Assembly (NCBI GenBank): GCA_000751595.1
Contig: CCMH01000004.1
Span: forward strand, 1 to 64,000
Direction: 5' to 3'
From: Weeksella massiliensis
GTDB taxonomy: Bacteria > Bacteroidota > Bacteroidia > Flavobacteriales > Weeksellaceae
Length of the DNA stretch: 64,000 bases
The translations under genes were made by a program, and so were the position numbers. Positions 26,212 to 35,550 of the stretch are shown here, piece after piece (position 1 is the stretch's first letter; each line of letters opens with the position of its first letter). The notes under the pieces were generated by a model that saw only the letters and a list, made by a program, of their open reading frames with translations, was not told the DNA's origin and made no database searches.

Positions 26212-27912
26212 TTATTGTAATCTTATTTCAGCTACCGAAGCACCTGTGGGCACCATCGGAAAAACATTATCCTCTCGAGCAACTTTCACTTCCAACAAGT
26301 ACGCCTTTTCTGAGTTTAAAAGTTGATCTAATGCGTGGTTCAAGTCCTCCTGTCTTTCAACTCTTTGACTTTTGATATTGTACGAGGCTGCTAATGCTAC
26401 AAAATCAGGACTTTGAATGTCGGTAAATGAATATCTTTTTTCAAAGAACATTTGTTGCCATTGCCGCACCATTCCTAGATAGCCATTGTTTAAGATGATG
26501 ATTTTCACACCAATATTATTCTGCATTATGGTTCCCAACTCCTGCAAGGTCATTTGAAAACCACCATCACCAATGATAGCTACGACTTGTTTTTCCGGAT
26601 TTGCCATTTTTGCTCCAATAGCTGCCGGAAGTGCAAAACCCATTGTTCCCAATCCGCCAGAAGTAACATTACTTTTGGTTTGATTATATTGATAAAACTG
26701 GGAAGCCAGCATTTGATGCTGCCCCACATCGGTTACTATAATTGCATTACCATTCGTTTTTTGAGATAATAAATCAATCACCAAGTCCATTCGCAATTCA
26801 TCTGAGAATTCCTTATTTCTGTTTTCAGAAAGTATCTGTAATTCTTTTTGTTTCTCTTGATGAAATTCATTCAACCAATCGTGATGACTTTGTTTTTCTA
26901 CCAAGTCTATTAAACCCGCTAATGCTTCTTTGGCATCGGCTAAAACTGCAACATCAGCTTTGATAATTTTATTGATTTCGGCAAAATCGATATCTATATG
27001 AATAATTTTAGCTTGTTTAGCATATCGAGAAACATCTCCTGTAACACGGTCGTCAAAACGCATTCCTATGGCAAGCAACACATCGCATTCATTCGTTTTT
27101 ACATTGGGCGCATAATTGCCATGCATCCCTACCATTCCAACAAATAAAGGGTGATGACCAGGAAAGGCTCCTAAACCCAGAAGTGTAGATGCCACCGGAA
27201 TACCCATTTTTTCGGCAAAAACTAACAGCTTTTCTTCTGCATTGGAAAGCATAATTCCTTGTCCCACAATTATCAAAGGTTTTTGGGCTTCATTCAAAAG
27301 TCTTGATGCTTCTTGAATTTGATCTACATTTAATTTGGGCTTAGGTTGATAGCTTCTTACCGATGTACACTTTTCGTAAGAGAAATTTAGTTTTTCAAAT
27401 TGGGCATCTTTTGTAATATCGACTAAAACCGGCCCCGGACGACCAGATGAAGCAATGTAAAAGGCTTTAGCTAAAGTTGGAGCTATATCGGCTGCATTGG
27501 TAACCTGGCAATTCCATTTGGTTACTGGCATCGAAATGCCCATGACATCGGTTTCTTGAAATGCATCTGTTCCCAAAAGATGAGAAGCTACCTGTCCAGT
27601 GATACAAATCAAGGGCGTAGAATCGATTAAGGCATCGGCCAAACCTGTAATTAAATTGGTAGCTCCTGGACCTGAAGTAGCAAATACAACTCCGGTATTT
27701 CCTGAGCTTCTAGCATACCCTTGAGCTGCATGTATAGCACCCTGCTCGTGTCTGGTCAAGATATGATGTACCTCTTCAAGATGATGAAACAAGGCATCGT
27801 ATATGGGCATGATAGCTCCGCCTGGATAGCCAAATATCGTTTTTACGCCTTCAGCTTTTAGACTTTGTATTACCGCTTCTGCACCAGTGATTTTTAATTC
27901 CGTAGTTTTCAT
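26212..27912 (-). CDS. ilvB: acetolactate synthase large (catalytic) subunit
   Basis: 566 residues, the usual length. It joins two pyruvates, or pyruvate and 2-oxobutanoate, with thiamine diphosphate. Marks: N-terminal TPP domain KTIFGYPGGAIMPIYDAL with the catalytic Glu in THEQG-like RHEQGAIHAAQGYA, central FAD-binding region, and C-terminal TPP motif GDGGFQMTLQEL...NNGYLGMVRQWQ. It lies 6 bases after ilvD. Confidence 0.96.
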   Translation of the reverse strand: MKTTELKITGAEAVIQSLKAEGVKTIFGYPGGAIMPIYDALFHHLEEVHHILTRHEQGAIHAAQGYARSSGNTGVVFATSGPGATNLITGLADALIDSTPLICITGQVASHLLGTDAFQETDVMGISMPVTKWNCQVTNAADIAPTLAKAFYIASSGRPGPVLVDITKDAQFEKLNFSYEKCTSVRSYQPKPKLNVDQIQEASRLLNEAQKPLIIVGQGIMLSNAEEKLLVFAEKMGIPVASTLLGLGAFPGHHPLFVGMVGMHGNYAPNVKTNECDVLLAIGMRFDDRVTGDVSRYAKQAKIIHIDIDFAEINKIIKADVAVLADAKEALAGLIDLVEKQSHHDWLNEFHQEKQKELQILSENRNKEFSDELRMDLVIDLLSQKTNGNAIIVTDVGQHQMLASQFYQYNQTKSNVTSGGLGTMGFALPAAIGAKMANPEKQVVAIIGDGGFQMTLQELGTIMQNNIGVKIIILNNGYLGMVRQWQQMFFEKRYSFTDIQSPDFVALAASYNIKSQRVERQEDLNHALDQLLNSEKAYLLEVKVAREDNVFPMVPTGASVAEIRLQ

Positions 27913-27918
27913 TTTTAA

Positions 27919-29595
27919 TTAATTATCGGTTATACACCCTAACGAAGCACTCGAAACGCATTGCGCATATTTGTACAAAATTCCTTTACGTGCTTTCAGT
28001 GGAGGCTGTTTCCATGCTGCTTTTCGTTTTTCCAATTCCTCTTCAGATACTTTTAAATTGATGGTCTTGTTTTTAGCATCTATCGCAATCAGATCTCCAT
28101 CATTAACCAAAGCAATGGTGCCACCTACATAAGCCTCTGGTGTAATGTGTCCTACTACAAAACCGTGTGTACCACCTGAAAATCGTCCATCGGTAATTAA
28201 AGCAACACTATTCCCCAATCCTGCCCCCATGATGGCTGAAGTAGGTTTTAGCATTTCTGGCATCCCTGGTCCGCCTTTTGGTCCGCAATAACGGATTACT
28301 ACCACATTACCAGGTTTTACTTCTCCGTTTCGAACGCCATCAATCACGGCATATTCATCGTCAAACACTTTGGCAGTTCCTTCAAAATAATCACCTTCTT
28401 TACCGCTTATTTTTGCCACACTTCCTTCAGTTGCTAAATTTCCGTAGAGTATTTGCAGATGTCCAGAGGGTTTTACAGGGTTTTCTATCGGTAGAAAAAC
28501 TTGCTGACCTTCGGTTAAATCGTCTACAACTTCCAAATTTTCAGCAACTGTTTTTCCAGTTACGGTCAAACAATCGCCATCTAATAAATGGTGTTTTAGT
28601 AAATATTTCATCACTGCCGGAACGCCGCCTACTTCGTGCAAATCTTCCATAAGGTATTTTCCGCTCGGTTTCAGATCTGCCAAGACTGGAACACGGTTAT
28701 TTATTTTTTGGAAATCATCTAAAGTCAATTTCAAATCTACCGAATGAGCCATGGCTATTAAGTGCATTACGGCATTGGTAGAGCCGCCCAAAACCGTTAC
28801 CATCGTCATAGCATTCTCAAAAGCTTTTCGGGTCATGATGTCTTTGGGCTTAATGTCTTTTTCTAACAAGACTTTAATAGCCTTTCCTGCATCAAAACAT
28901 TCGATTTTTTTATTGCTGCTCAACGCAGGATTGGATGAACTGTAAGGTAAACTCATTCCCAAAGCTTCAATAGCTGATGCCATCGTGTTGGCAGTGTACA
29001 TACCTCCACAAGCTCCTGCACCCGGACAAGCATTTTTGATAACTCCTTTGTAATCCTCATCAGAAATGGTATGGCCGAATTTTTTACCTAACGCTTCAAA
29101 AGCCGAAACAATATTGAGCGATTCTCCTTTCCATTTTCCTGAATGGATGGTTCCACCGTACACCATAATTGCAGGTCGATTTAATCTTCCCATTGCAATG
29201 ATAGATCCGGGCATGTTTTTATCGCAACCAACTACTGCTACTATCGCATCGTACCATTGTGCACTTACTACCGTTTCTATAGAATCTGCAATTATATCCC
29301 TGGAAACTAATGAATAACGCATCCCATCAGTTCCGTTTGATATCCCGTCACTTACACCAATAGTGTTAAAAATCAATCCAACTAAATCTTCTTTTTGTAT
29401 ACCTGATTTTACTTCTTTTGCCAAACCATTAAGATGCATGTTACATGGATTTCCTTCGTAACCCATACTCACAATCCCCACTTGTGCTTTTTGCAAATCT
29501 TCTTCGCTTAATCCTACTGCATAAAGCATAGCTTGAGCGGCAGGTTGGGTTTCATCTTGCGTGATGGTTTTGCTGTATTTGTTAAGTCTTTTCAT
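27919..29595 (-). CDS. ilvD: dihydroxy-acid dehydratase
   Basis: 558 residues. It dehydrates 2,3-dihydroxy acids to 2-oxo acids with an Fe-S cluster. The cluster cysteines lie in [22 protein letters not shown] and [20 protein letters not shown]; a C-terminal family motif is [19 protein letters not shown]. It follows ilvE by 12 bases in the same operon. Confidence 0.96.
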   Translation of the reverse strand: MKRLNKYSKTITQDETQPAAQAMLYAVGLSEEDLQKAQVGIVSMGYEGNPCNMHLNGLAKEVKSGIQKEDLVGLIFNTIGVSDGISNGTDGMRYSLVSRDIIADSIETVVSAQWYDAIVAVVGCDKNMPGSIIAMGRLNRPAIMVYGGTIHSGKWKGESLNIVSAFEALGKKFGHTISDEDYKGVIKNACPGAGACGGMYTANTMASAIEALGMSLPYSSSNPALSSNKKIECFDAGKAIKVLLEKDIKPKDIMTRKAFENAMTMVTVLGGSTNAVMHLIAMAHSVDLKLTLDDFQKINNRVPVLADLKPSGKYLMEDLHEVGGVPAVMKYLLKHHLLDGDCLTVTGKTVAENLEVVDDLTEGQQVFLPIENPVKPSGHLQILYGNLATEGSVAKISGKEGDYFEGTAKVFDDEYAVIDGVRNGEVKPGNVVVIRYCGPKGGPGMPEMLKPTSAIMGAGLGNSVALITDGRFSGGTHGFVVGHITPEAYVGGTIALVNDGDLIAIDAKNKTINLKVSEEELEKRKAAWKQPPLKARKGILYKYAQCVSSASLGCITDN

Positions 29596-29607
29596 TATTT
29601 TTGATAA

Positions 29608-30480
29608 TTATGTTAAAGGTTCTCTGACCAAAAGTGAGTACGCATTTTGGAGTTTTTTACCTAAGGAATCGTTCCAGTTTTTTGGGAATTGATAATTATC
29701 TACAGATGCTATTCCAACCACTTCGGCAGCTGTTCCGCAGTAAAATGCACTATCGGCTTCAAATAGCTCTTCTTTCGAAAATTTTCCTTGTTGTACTTCC
29801 AGACCTAATTTTTCAGCTAACTCCAAAACAGTAGCTCTTGTGATTCCCGGAAGGATATTTCCTAATTGCGGCGTGAACAATTTTCCGTCTTTCTCAAAAA
29901 ACAAATTCGCTCCCGGACCTTCGGCTAAAAATCCGTCACTATCTAACAGCAATGCTTCATCAAAACCATTGTCTTTTGCTTCATTGGTTGCCAAAATTGA
30001 ATTCACATAATGTCCCGAAATTTTTGCTTCGATGTGGATTGATTTTGGATGGGGACGACAATATGAAGAAACTGTTAATCGAAGTAACTTTTCTCCCAAA
30101 TATGCTCCCCAATCCCATGCGGCAATCATTAAAGAGACACTCGTCGGTTTAGACAAACTCATACTTTGCCCGCAATACACCAATGGACGGATATAGGCAT
30201 TTTTTAAATTGTTTTTTTCTAGTAATTCATAAGTAGCTTCTATAAGCTCTTGGATCGTATAATCGAACGGTATTTTGACCAATTCACAAGATTTTTGTAA
30301 ACGTTCATAATGTTCTACCGCTTTAAAAATCTGAGTCCCACATTCTGTTTCGTAAGAACGAATACCTTCAAATGCACCATAGCCATAATGAAGTGTTTGA
30401 CTGAACAAATCTGTATTAGATTCGTTAGCTTTTACAAATTTTCTGTCCAAATAAAGGACTGTTTGATCGTTGAAATACAT
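29608..30480 (-). CDS. ilvE: branched-chain amino acid aminotransferase
   Basis: 290 residues, fold-type IV PLP enzyme. Marks: HYGYGAFEGIRSY at the start, AKISGHYVNSILATNEAKDN with the PLP lysine region upstream, and DEALLLDSDGFLAEGPGANL. It catalyses the last step for Ile, Leu and Val. It is the first structural gene of the operon and lies 100 bases after the second leader peptide. Confidence 0.94.
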   Translation of the reverse strand: MYFNDQTVLYLDRKFVKANESNTDLFSQTLHYGYGAFEGIRSYETECGTQIFKAVEHYERLQKSCELVKIPFDYTIQELIEATYELLEKNNLKNAYIRPLVYCGQSMSLSKPTSVSLMIAAWDWGAYLGEKLLRLTVSSYCRPHPKSIHIEAKISGHYVNSILATNEAKDNGFDEALLLDSDGFLAEGPGANLFFEKDGKLFTPQLGNILPGITRATVLELAEKLGLEVQQGKFSKEELFEADSAFYCGTAAEVVGIASVDNYQFPKNWNDSLGKKLQNAYSLLVREPLT

Positions 30481-30522
30481 GTTTTTTGTTATTAATTGAG
30501 TTTATAATTCTTTTTTAGGAAT

Positions 30523-30553
30523 AAAAAAAGCCTTTCCCGAAATGAGAAAGGCT
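30523..30553 (-). terminator. attenuator terminator 2 of the ilv operon
   Basis: On the minus strand, AGCCTTTC (30553-30546) pairs with GAAAGGCT (30536-30529) and is followed by seven T (to 30523). It lies between leader peptide 2 (ends 30580) and ilvE (starts 30480), the position expected for an attenuator. Confidence 0.85.
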
Positions 30554-30579
30554 TACAATTAGGCATATAGCAGCATCTC

Positions 30580-30636
30580 TCACGGTGGCGAGCTAATAAT
30601 AATGCTGATAATAATGTTGTTGATATATGATTTCAT
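30580..30636 (-). CDS. ilv leader peptide 2 (Ile-rich)
   Basis: 18 residues, MKSYINNIIISIIISSPP. Seven are isoleucine, in runs of three. It stops 27 bases before the stem of the attenuator terminator. Ribosome stalling at Ile codons when charged Ile-tRNA is scarce would favour an antiterminator and let RNA polymerase reach ilvE (known mechanism for enterobacterial ilv leaders; inferred here). Confidence 0.8.
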   Translation of the reverse strand: MKSYINNIIISIIISSPP

Positions 30637-30653
30637 TATGTTTTTTATTTGTC

Positions 30654-30687
30654 AATAAAAAAAGCCTCCTGATTTCTCGGGAGGCTT
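30654..30687 (-). terminator. attenuator terminator 1 of the ilv operon
   Basis: On the minus strand, AAGCCTCC (30687-30680) pairs with GGAGGCTT (30669-30662), followed by T residues (to about 30657). It sits between leader peptide 1 (ends 30711) and leader peptide 2 (starts 30636). Confidence 0.8.
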
Positions 30688-30710
30688 TCAAATATAACTT
30701 TTTAATTAAT

Positions 30711-30785
30711 TCAATAGTTTTCCTTCCCGTACTGTGAAATCACACCCGAAATAATAATAGAAGAAATTATATTTGAATTGTACAT
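30711..30785 (-). CDS. ilv leader peptide 1 (Ile-rich)
   Basis: 24 residues beginning MYNSNIISSIIISGVISQYG. Six are isoleucine and one is valine. It ends 24 bases before the stem of terminator 1, so it looks like a complete leader/attenuator unit placed upstream of a second one. The first ATG lies about 18 bases downstream of the promoter's -7 element. Confidence 0.7.
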   Translation of the reverse strand: MYNSNIISSIIISGVISQYGKENY

Positions 30786-30802
30786 TTTTCTGTTTTGAGC
30801 GA

Positions 30803-30833
30803 CAAACTTAACTAGTATTTTTCAATTTCACAA
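30803..30833 (-). promoter_or_regulatory. predicted ilv operon promoter (Bacteroidota type)
   Basis: On the minus strand TTG (30833-30831), 20 bases, then TAAGTTTG (30810-30803), close to the Bacteroidota consensus TTG/TAnnTTTG. The expected transcript start is just ahead of leader peptide 1. Confidence 0.55.
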
Positions 30834-31333
30834 TTTTTTTTATGTAAAGTTGCTTCGAATTTCAGTTGATGATTTTTAGGGTGGAGGATGAAAGAAATAT
30901 TGTAGGCTATTTTTTTTGATGAGTAAAGAAGATGGTTTTATTGGCTAAGTATTTGGTAGTGAAGGTTTTTTTAGGTTGGATGTCAATTGTATTTTAGATT
31001 TTTACACTTGTTTTAAAAGGATTATTTTTATGTTCAGTTAGTACATCCAATGAGAATTCTGTCTGTGAAAATTATTAATTGCGATTGCTAAATAAAAATT
31101 TTGGTAAGAACATCAGATTTATAATGATATAACATCGCATGTAAAAATCTATAGAGAAAAATATGTTTTGATTTTATGAAATGTTCTTAAGCAATTACTA
31201 GTTAAATAATAATTTACCCTAAATTTTAGTTGTATTTCTGTACAAGCCTAAACAATATAGCATTATATAGGAAAGGCTTTTCCCGTTATTAAATTTATTT
31301 TATTTATCTTCGTTTCTAAATTTTTATTGAACT
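30834..31333. other. gene-free stretch between the ilv promoter and the NTF2-like gene
   Basis: AT-rich. I see no frame, repeat or RNA structure. CAAGCCTAAACAATATAGC around 31243 and GGAAAGGCTTTTCCCG around 31270 (a weak hairpin) are the only marks. It must hold the promoter of the plus-strand gene at 31334. Confidence 0.5.
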
Positions 31334-31714
31334 ATGAATGAAGCAGAATTAATAACAGAGTATGCAAAATGCTGGAATAATTTAGATGTTTCTTATATAG
31401 AAGAAATTCTCGCGGACGATTTAGAATATTCTTCTCAATGGGTTTTCGAAACGATGCACAGCAAAAAGAATTATTTAGATTACTTAAAAGGTAAATTTGA
31501 GACTTTTAAGAGAAATAATTCGTTGCCAGAAGCTCAGATTGGCTATTTTAAAAAAGTAGGTTTAGAAAGTGACAAACCTTGTATTGTTTTGACCAACGGC
31601 GATGTGAAAGTTTCTCTGTTATTGCAAGTAAATGATGGAAAAATAAAGCGAATTGATATGGTAGGCATTCCAAATCCAGAAAAAGCAATTCTTTTTGATT
31701 ATATCCCTAAATAA
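31334..31714 (+). CDS. NTF2-like (SnoaL-type) small protein
   Basis: 126 residues. The N-terminal helix (NEAELITEYAKCWNNLDVSY) and cone-shaped sheet pattern (EILADDLEYSSQWVFETMHS, CIVLTNGDVKVSLLLQVNDG, KIKRIDMVGIP) are typical of the NTF2-like superfamily. Members bind small ligands or act as isomerases; no specific function can be given. It is monocistronic with its own terminator. Confidence 0.75.
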   Translation: MNEAELITEYAKCWNNLDVSYIEEILADDLEYSSQWVFETMHSKKNYLDYLKGKFETFKRNNSLPEAQIGYFKKVGLESDKPCIVLTNGDVKVSLLLQVNDGKIKRIDMVGIPNPEKAILFDYIPK

Positions 31715-31717
31715 TAA

Positions 31718-31747
31718 AATATCGAACAATTTGTTCGATATTTTTTG
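31718..31747 (+). terminator. intrinsic terminator of the NTF2-like gene
   Basis: AATATCGAACAA and TTGTTCGATATT (31718-31742) form a nearly loopless stem followed by TTTTTG. Confidence 0.8.
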
Positions 31748-31836
31748 TTTATGAAATTCGATCGTTTAGATAATGATCAATCAATATAAGTAGTTAATTT
31801 TATATTTATACAATTATAATTAATTTTAAAGATTTT

Positions 31837-33552
31837 ATGTTGTTGATGTTTTCTAAAATGAAGAGGAAGTCTATAATAATAATAATTTTCATATCTATTT
31901 TACTATTAGGTATATTTATCGTTATACGAAAATCTATATATTCTATAGAAAATAAGGGATTCGGTTTTGATAAAATGCATTCTAAAGTGCAGATAGATAG
32001 TTTGTTGTCATTATCAGTAAACTCGATTCCTAATAATCCTACGCAAGCGGAAGAATTATTAAATGAGGCTGTAAAATTAACACCCCAAAAAGCAACAAAT
32101 TCTATAAAAGCTGCTCTTAGAAAGGTTTCAGGACAAATAGCCTTAGAGCAAACCGATTATCCAAATGCGCTAAAACATTTTATTGAAGCTTCTAATTTAT
32201 ATAAAGCAGAGACAGACTTATCAGTAGAAGAAAAAATACAATATGGTAATACTTTAAACTATATTAGTCAGATATATTTTCTATTAAATAGAAATGACAA
32301 GGCTATGGAGTATCTGACGATGAGCCTTGGGATATACGAGTCGATAAACTCTACAGAAAATATCATCAATACTTATCGAAATATGGGGTCGATTTTCTAT
32401 AATCAGAAAAAATATAAAGAAGCACTACATGCGTATAAATATCTTCTTGATATGGATTCTGTAGCTAATTCTCCAGACGATTTGGTTGTCTTGTATTTTA
32501 ATTTGGGTGCAGTAAATTTTAGTCTTAATCGATTGGATAGTAGTATTTTTTACTTGGATGAAGCAGAAAGAGTAACCAATAAATTATTAGAAAATGATCA
32601 TCAGAATTCGAAAATTCTTAAAAAATTATCAGGAATTTATTACAACAAAGCAATTTACTATAAAGCTGTAAATAAAGAGAAATTATATTTGGATTATTTA
32701 TGGAAATCTAAAAACACATTGGAAAATATTTATGCACCTGCAGAAGTATATCCGGCTTTGATAGATTTGCATCAATATTATAAACAACAAGGTGATTATA
32801 AGAACGCGTATAATTTGCTTGTACAATCTCAAGATGTTAGAGATAGCCTTTTTAATATTGAGAAAACGCACCAAATTGCAAGAATTGAGGAGCAACAACA
32901 GCGCTTTAAAGAACAACAAGAATTAGAAAAACAAAAACGGGATATTGAAAGACGTTATTGGATAATTATGACTGCCTTGATGTTTATTTTGATTTTAGTT
33001 TTGATGTATTTACAGATTCAGAAAAATAAAATAATTCGTTCTGAAAAAGAAATGTTGCGTTTAGCAGAGAATAAAAATTTATTAGAATCACACATTGATG
33101 AACAAGAAGAAATTTTGCACCAAAAAGAACACAAAGTAAAAGTGTTAGCATTAAAAATAGAAGAAAAAGATCAAAATATTTTGAGTTTAGAAGATAAGAT
33201 TCATCAAATAAATACCACTTTACAGAAACATATTCATCATTATAAAATTTCTGATCTCACAAAACCAACAAAATCTTCACCAGAAAGAGAAGAAGAGAGG
33301 AAAAGTATTTTATTAAGTTTAGAACAAATTTCTATTCCGATCACAGAAAAGTTAGAGCAGAGGTTTGGCTTATTAACTACTCGACAAAAGCAACTTGTTG
33401 CCTTGATAAAATATGAGTTTACAGCAAAAGAAATTTCAATACTTTTTAATATTTCTCATAAATCTGTGCAAACGGCAAAATACAGGCTAAAGAAAACTTT
33501 CCGTTTAAAACCGGAGGAAAGGTTAGAAGAATTTCTTAAAAATTTAAAATAA
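31837..33552 (+). CDS. TPR-repeat membrane protein with C-terminal helix-turn-helix
   Basis: 571 residues. Order: N-terminal membrane helix (about 12-30), TPR repeats (about 60-350, NIINTYRNMGSIFYNQKKY and neighbours), a second helix (WIIMTALMFILILVLMYLQI, about 374-393), a coiled coil (about 395-460) and a LuxR-like HTH (LTTRQKQLVALIKYEFTAKE, then ISILFNISHKSVQTAKYRLK). Such proteins are thought to signal from membrane to DNA in Flavobacteria. The ligand and targets are unknown. An inner start at 31858 (MKRKS) is possible. Confidence 0.8.
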   Translation: MLLMFSKMKRKSIIIIIFISILLLGIFIVIRKSIYSIENKGFGFDKMHSKVQIDSLLSLSVNSIPNNPTQAEELLNEAVKLTPQKATNSIKAALRKVSGQIALEQTDYPNALKHFIEASNLYKAETDLSVEEKIQYGNTLNYISQIYFLLNRNDKAMEYLTMSLGIYESINSTENIINTYRNMGSIFYNQKKYKEALHAYKYLLDMDSVANSPDDLVVLYFNLGAVNFSLNRLDSSIFYLDEAERVTNKLLENDHQNSKILKKLSGIYYNKAIYYKAVNKEKLYLDYLWKSKNTLENIYAPAEVYPALIDLHQYYKQQGDYKNAYNLLVQSQDVRDSLFNIEKTHQIARIEEQQQRFKEQQELEKQKRDIERRYWIIMTALMFILILVLMYLQIQKNKIIRSEKEMLRLAENKNLLESHIDEQEEILHQKEHKVKVLALKIEEKDQNILSLEDKIHQINTTLQKHIHHYKISDLTKPTKSSPEREEERKSILLSLEQISIPITEKLEQRFGLLTTRQKQLVALIKYEFTAKEISILFNISHKSVQTAKYRLKKTFRLKPEERLEEFLKNLK

Positions 33553-33570
33553 AATTAAAAGGGGAGAAGT

Positions 33571-33600
33571 AAAAAAAGCCGCTACAATATTGCAGCGGCT
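33571..33600 (-). terminator. terminator for the T9SS gene, between convergent genes
   Basis: AGCCGCT (33577-33583) and AGCGGCT (33594-33600), with the T run on the minus strand. Confidence 0.7.
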
Positions 33601-33630
33601 CAGAATTAACACTAAATGATAAATGATTAC

Positions 33631-35229
33631 TTATTTCTTTATAACTTTATAAGATTGCTTTTCACCATCCACATCTACATTGATCGTATATACCCCTGGT
33701 GCAAGATGAGATACATCGATTTTGTTATCTTTGGTATGAAGGATTTGTTTCTGAACAGATTGTCCATTCATATTAAAAATTTCAATTGAAGAAATTGTTT
33801 TTGTTGTATTGATATTTAAGTAATCTTTAGTTGGATTTGGGTAAACTACAAGATCTTTTTTGTCAAAATTATCGTTAGCCAAATTTCCTACCACAACAGT
33901 ATAATCTTCTGCCTGTCCGTATGAAATCCAAGCGCAAGCTTCTGAAGGATAAGCATTGGCAAAGAACTCTTTATATACGCGCATTCTAGTTGTGCCAGGT
34001 TTTGCTGATTGAGGCACAGTTAGAGATCGGGTTACTTTTTGTCCATCTTCTCCGGTAGAGTTAGAAAGAACACCAATGTCGTATCGTTCTGTAAAATTAC
34101 TAAATTTTCCGTCTTGGTTCCAATCAAAAAATACTGTGACACCATTCTGATAGTTTCCACCTGTATTTCCTTCTACAGATATAGAATACATTTTTCCTGG
34201 AGTTACATTTGCTGGTAGATCAAAGAAATATTCCTGTACCGGTGAACCGTTAAGTTTAGCTGATGTTCTATTTTCTATGCCAGCAAACTCAACAAACGTT
34301 ATTGGCTCTATTGTATCAAATACTTCGAGTATACAATAATCATCAATTGTTTTAAAGGTTAATGGAATGGTATTAATACTTTGTCCATCTGCACAAATAG
34401 TTTTTACATAAACATCGTATTCTGTAACTCGATCTAAGCCAGTTAGAATAGTTGAAAATTCGTTTCCAGCAACTTCAATAATTTTACCTTGATCACTTCC
34501 TGGAGCAAAGCCTTTCAATCCATATTCTACAATAAATTTTTGAGCATTATAAGAACCTTCCCATGAGATTTTTGCAGTTGTAGTTTGAATATCTTTTGCA
34601 TTAACGGCTTCTGGAATTTGACAACCGTCTGTTTTGGTACATTTTCCACTGATTGAGAAAACACCATCCCAAGTTGCATTGGTCATCCAATAATCAATAG
34701 TTGGATTAGAGAAATTAACGCCTTCGCCATCAACTTGAACACCATTCAACTCCCAACCAACTCGTTTACCTGCTTTTGCCGGATAAGCAACAAGTTGCAC
34801 CCAATATTTTACCGGAGTAGTACCACCACCTTCTAAGTTGACAGCTTCAGGAAAATCTAAAATTACTTTTCTGATCTGAAACCCTTCTTCAGAATCGGTA
34901 TCAATTATATTTTGAGAACTTGGCGTTAATTTTGAAAGTTTAGCAATCATTTCGCCAGGATTTTTTCCGTCATTTTTATAAAAAATAATATCTACTGAAT
35001 TAATCTCTCCATCCTCGGTCCATAAATTGGCTTCCATTGTAGAGGCAGAAAAATTTAGGGTATTGGCAGAAATTATAAAATCATTTGCAATCATTTGTCC
35101 ACCTGCATCCATAAATCCTTTAGAGCGCATACTGTGGCTAGGATGGTTGTGGGGCGTACAAGAATCTTGAGCATATCCCACAAAGGATAAAATAAAAAAA
35201 ATGAAAAGGAATAAATTTGTTTTTTTCAT
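33631..35229 (-). CDS. T9SS-exported protein with FN3 and GEVED domains
   Basis: 532 residues. Order: signal peptide (MKKTNLFLFIFFILSFVGYAQ), an N-terminal beta domain (about 40-195), fibronectin III-like domain (about 205-295, ISWEGSYNAQKFIVEYGLKG), GEVED domain (about 300-450, VTVFFDWNQDGKFSNFTERY, GQAEDYTVVVG) and a T9SS type A sorting domain (VVYPNPTKDYLNINTTK to YKVIKK). It shares the GEVED and sorting layout with the protein at 21472-23070, including the same 532-residue length. A surface or secreted location is likely. Confidence 0.85.
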   Translation of the reverse strand: MKKTNLFLFIFFILSFVGYAQDSCTPHNHPSHSMRSKGFMDAGGQMIANDFIISANTLNFSASTMEANLWTEDGEINSVDIIFYKNDGKNPGEMIAKLSKLTPSSQNIIDTDSEEGFQIRKVILDFPEAVNLEGGGTTPVKYWVQLVAYPAKAGKRVGWELNGVQVDGEGVNFSNPTIDYWMTNATWDGVFSISGKCTKTDGCQIPEAVNAKDIQTTTAKISWEGSYNAQKFIVEYGLKGFAPGSDQGKIIEVAGNEFSTILTGLDRVTEYDVYVKTICADGQSINTIPLTFKTIDDYCILEVFDTIEPITFVEFAGIENRTSAKLNGSPVQEYFFDLPANVTPGKMYSISVEGNTGGNYQNGVTVFFDWNQDGKFSNFTERYDIGVLSNSTGEDGQKVTRSLTVPQSAKPGTTRMRVYKEFFANAYPSEACAWISYGQAEDYTVVVGNLANDNFDKKDLVVYPNPTKDYLNINTTKTISSIEIFNMNGQSVQKQILHTKDNKIDVSHLAPGVYTINVDVDGEKQSYKVIKK

Positions 35230-35550
35230 AATGTGTAATGAATAATTTTAGAAGAGAAGAACTCTTCGGGTTAATATATAATTTTAATCTATGTGTTTCT
35301 TTTGTTTGTAAAATATTCGGGTTTCTTATCAAACTAAATGGAACCTGATTTGATAAGAGGAAAACCCTTTTACAAATATATCAAAAGGTATTTCTGAGTT
35401 GTTTCACTAGGATACTACATAGGTACTACATGGTTGTAAGTTATAGTTATGTAATGTGTTAGGTTTTGTTATTCGGGAGTGTTCTAATCTTATTGTAAAA
35501 AGAAATTAAAATGTAAGCACTATTTTGTAAGTTTATAAAAACATCATTAA
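35230..35550. other. divergent intergenic region
   Basis: It separates the minus-strand T9SS gene from the plus-strand SIMPL gene and must carry both promoters. The sequence has weak direct repeats (ACTACATAGGTACTACATGG near 35413) but nothing I can name. Confidence 0.5.
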
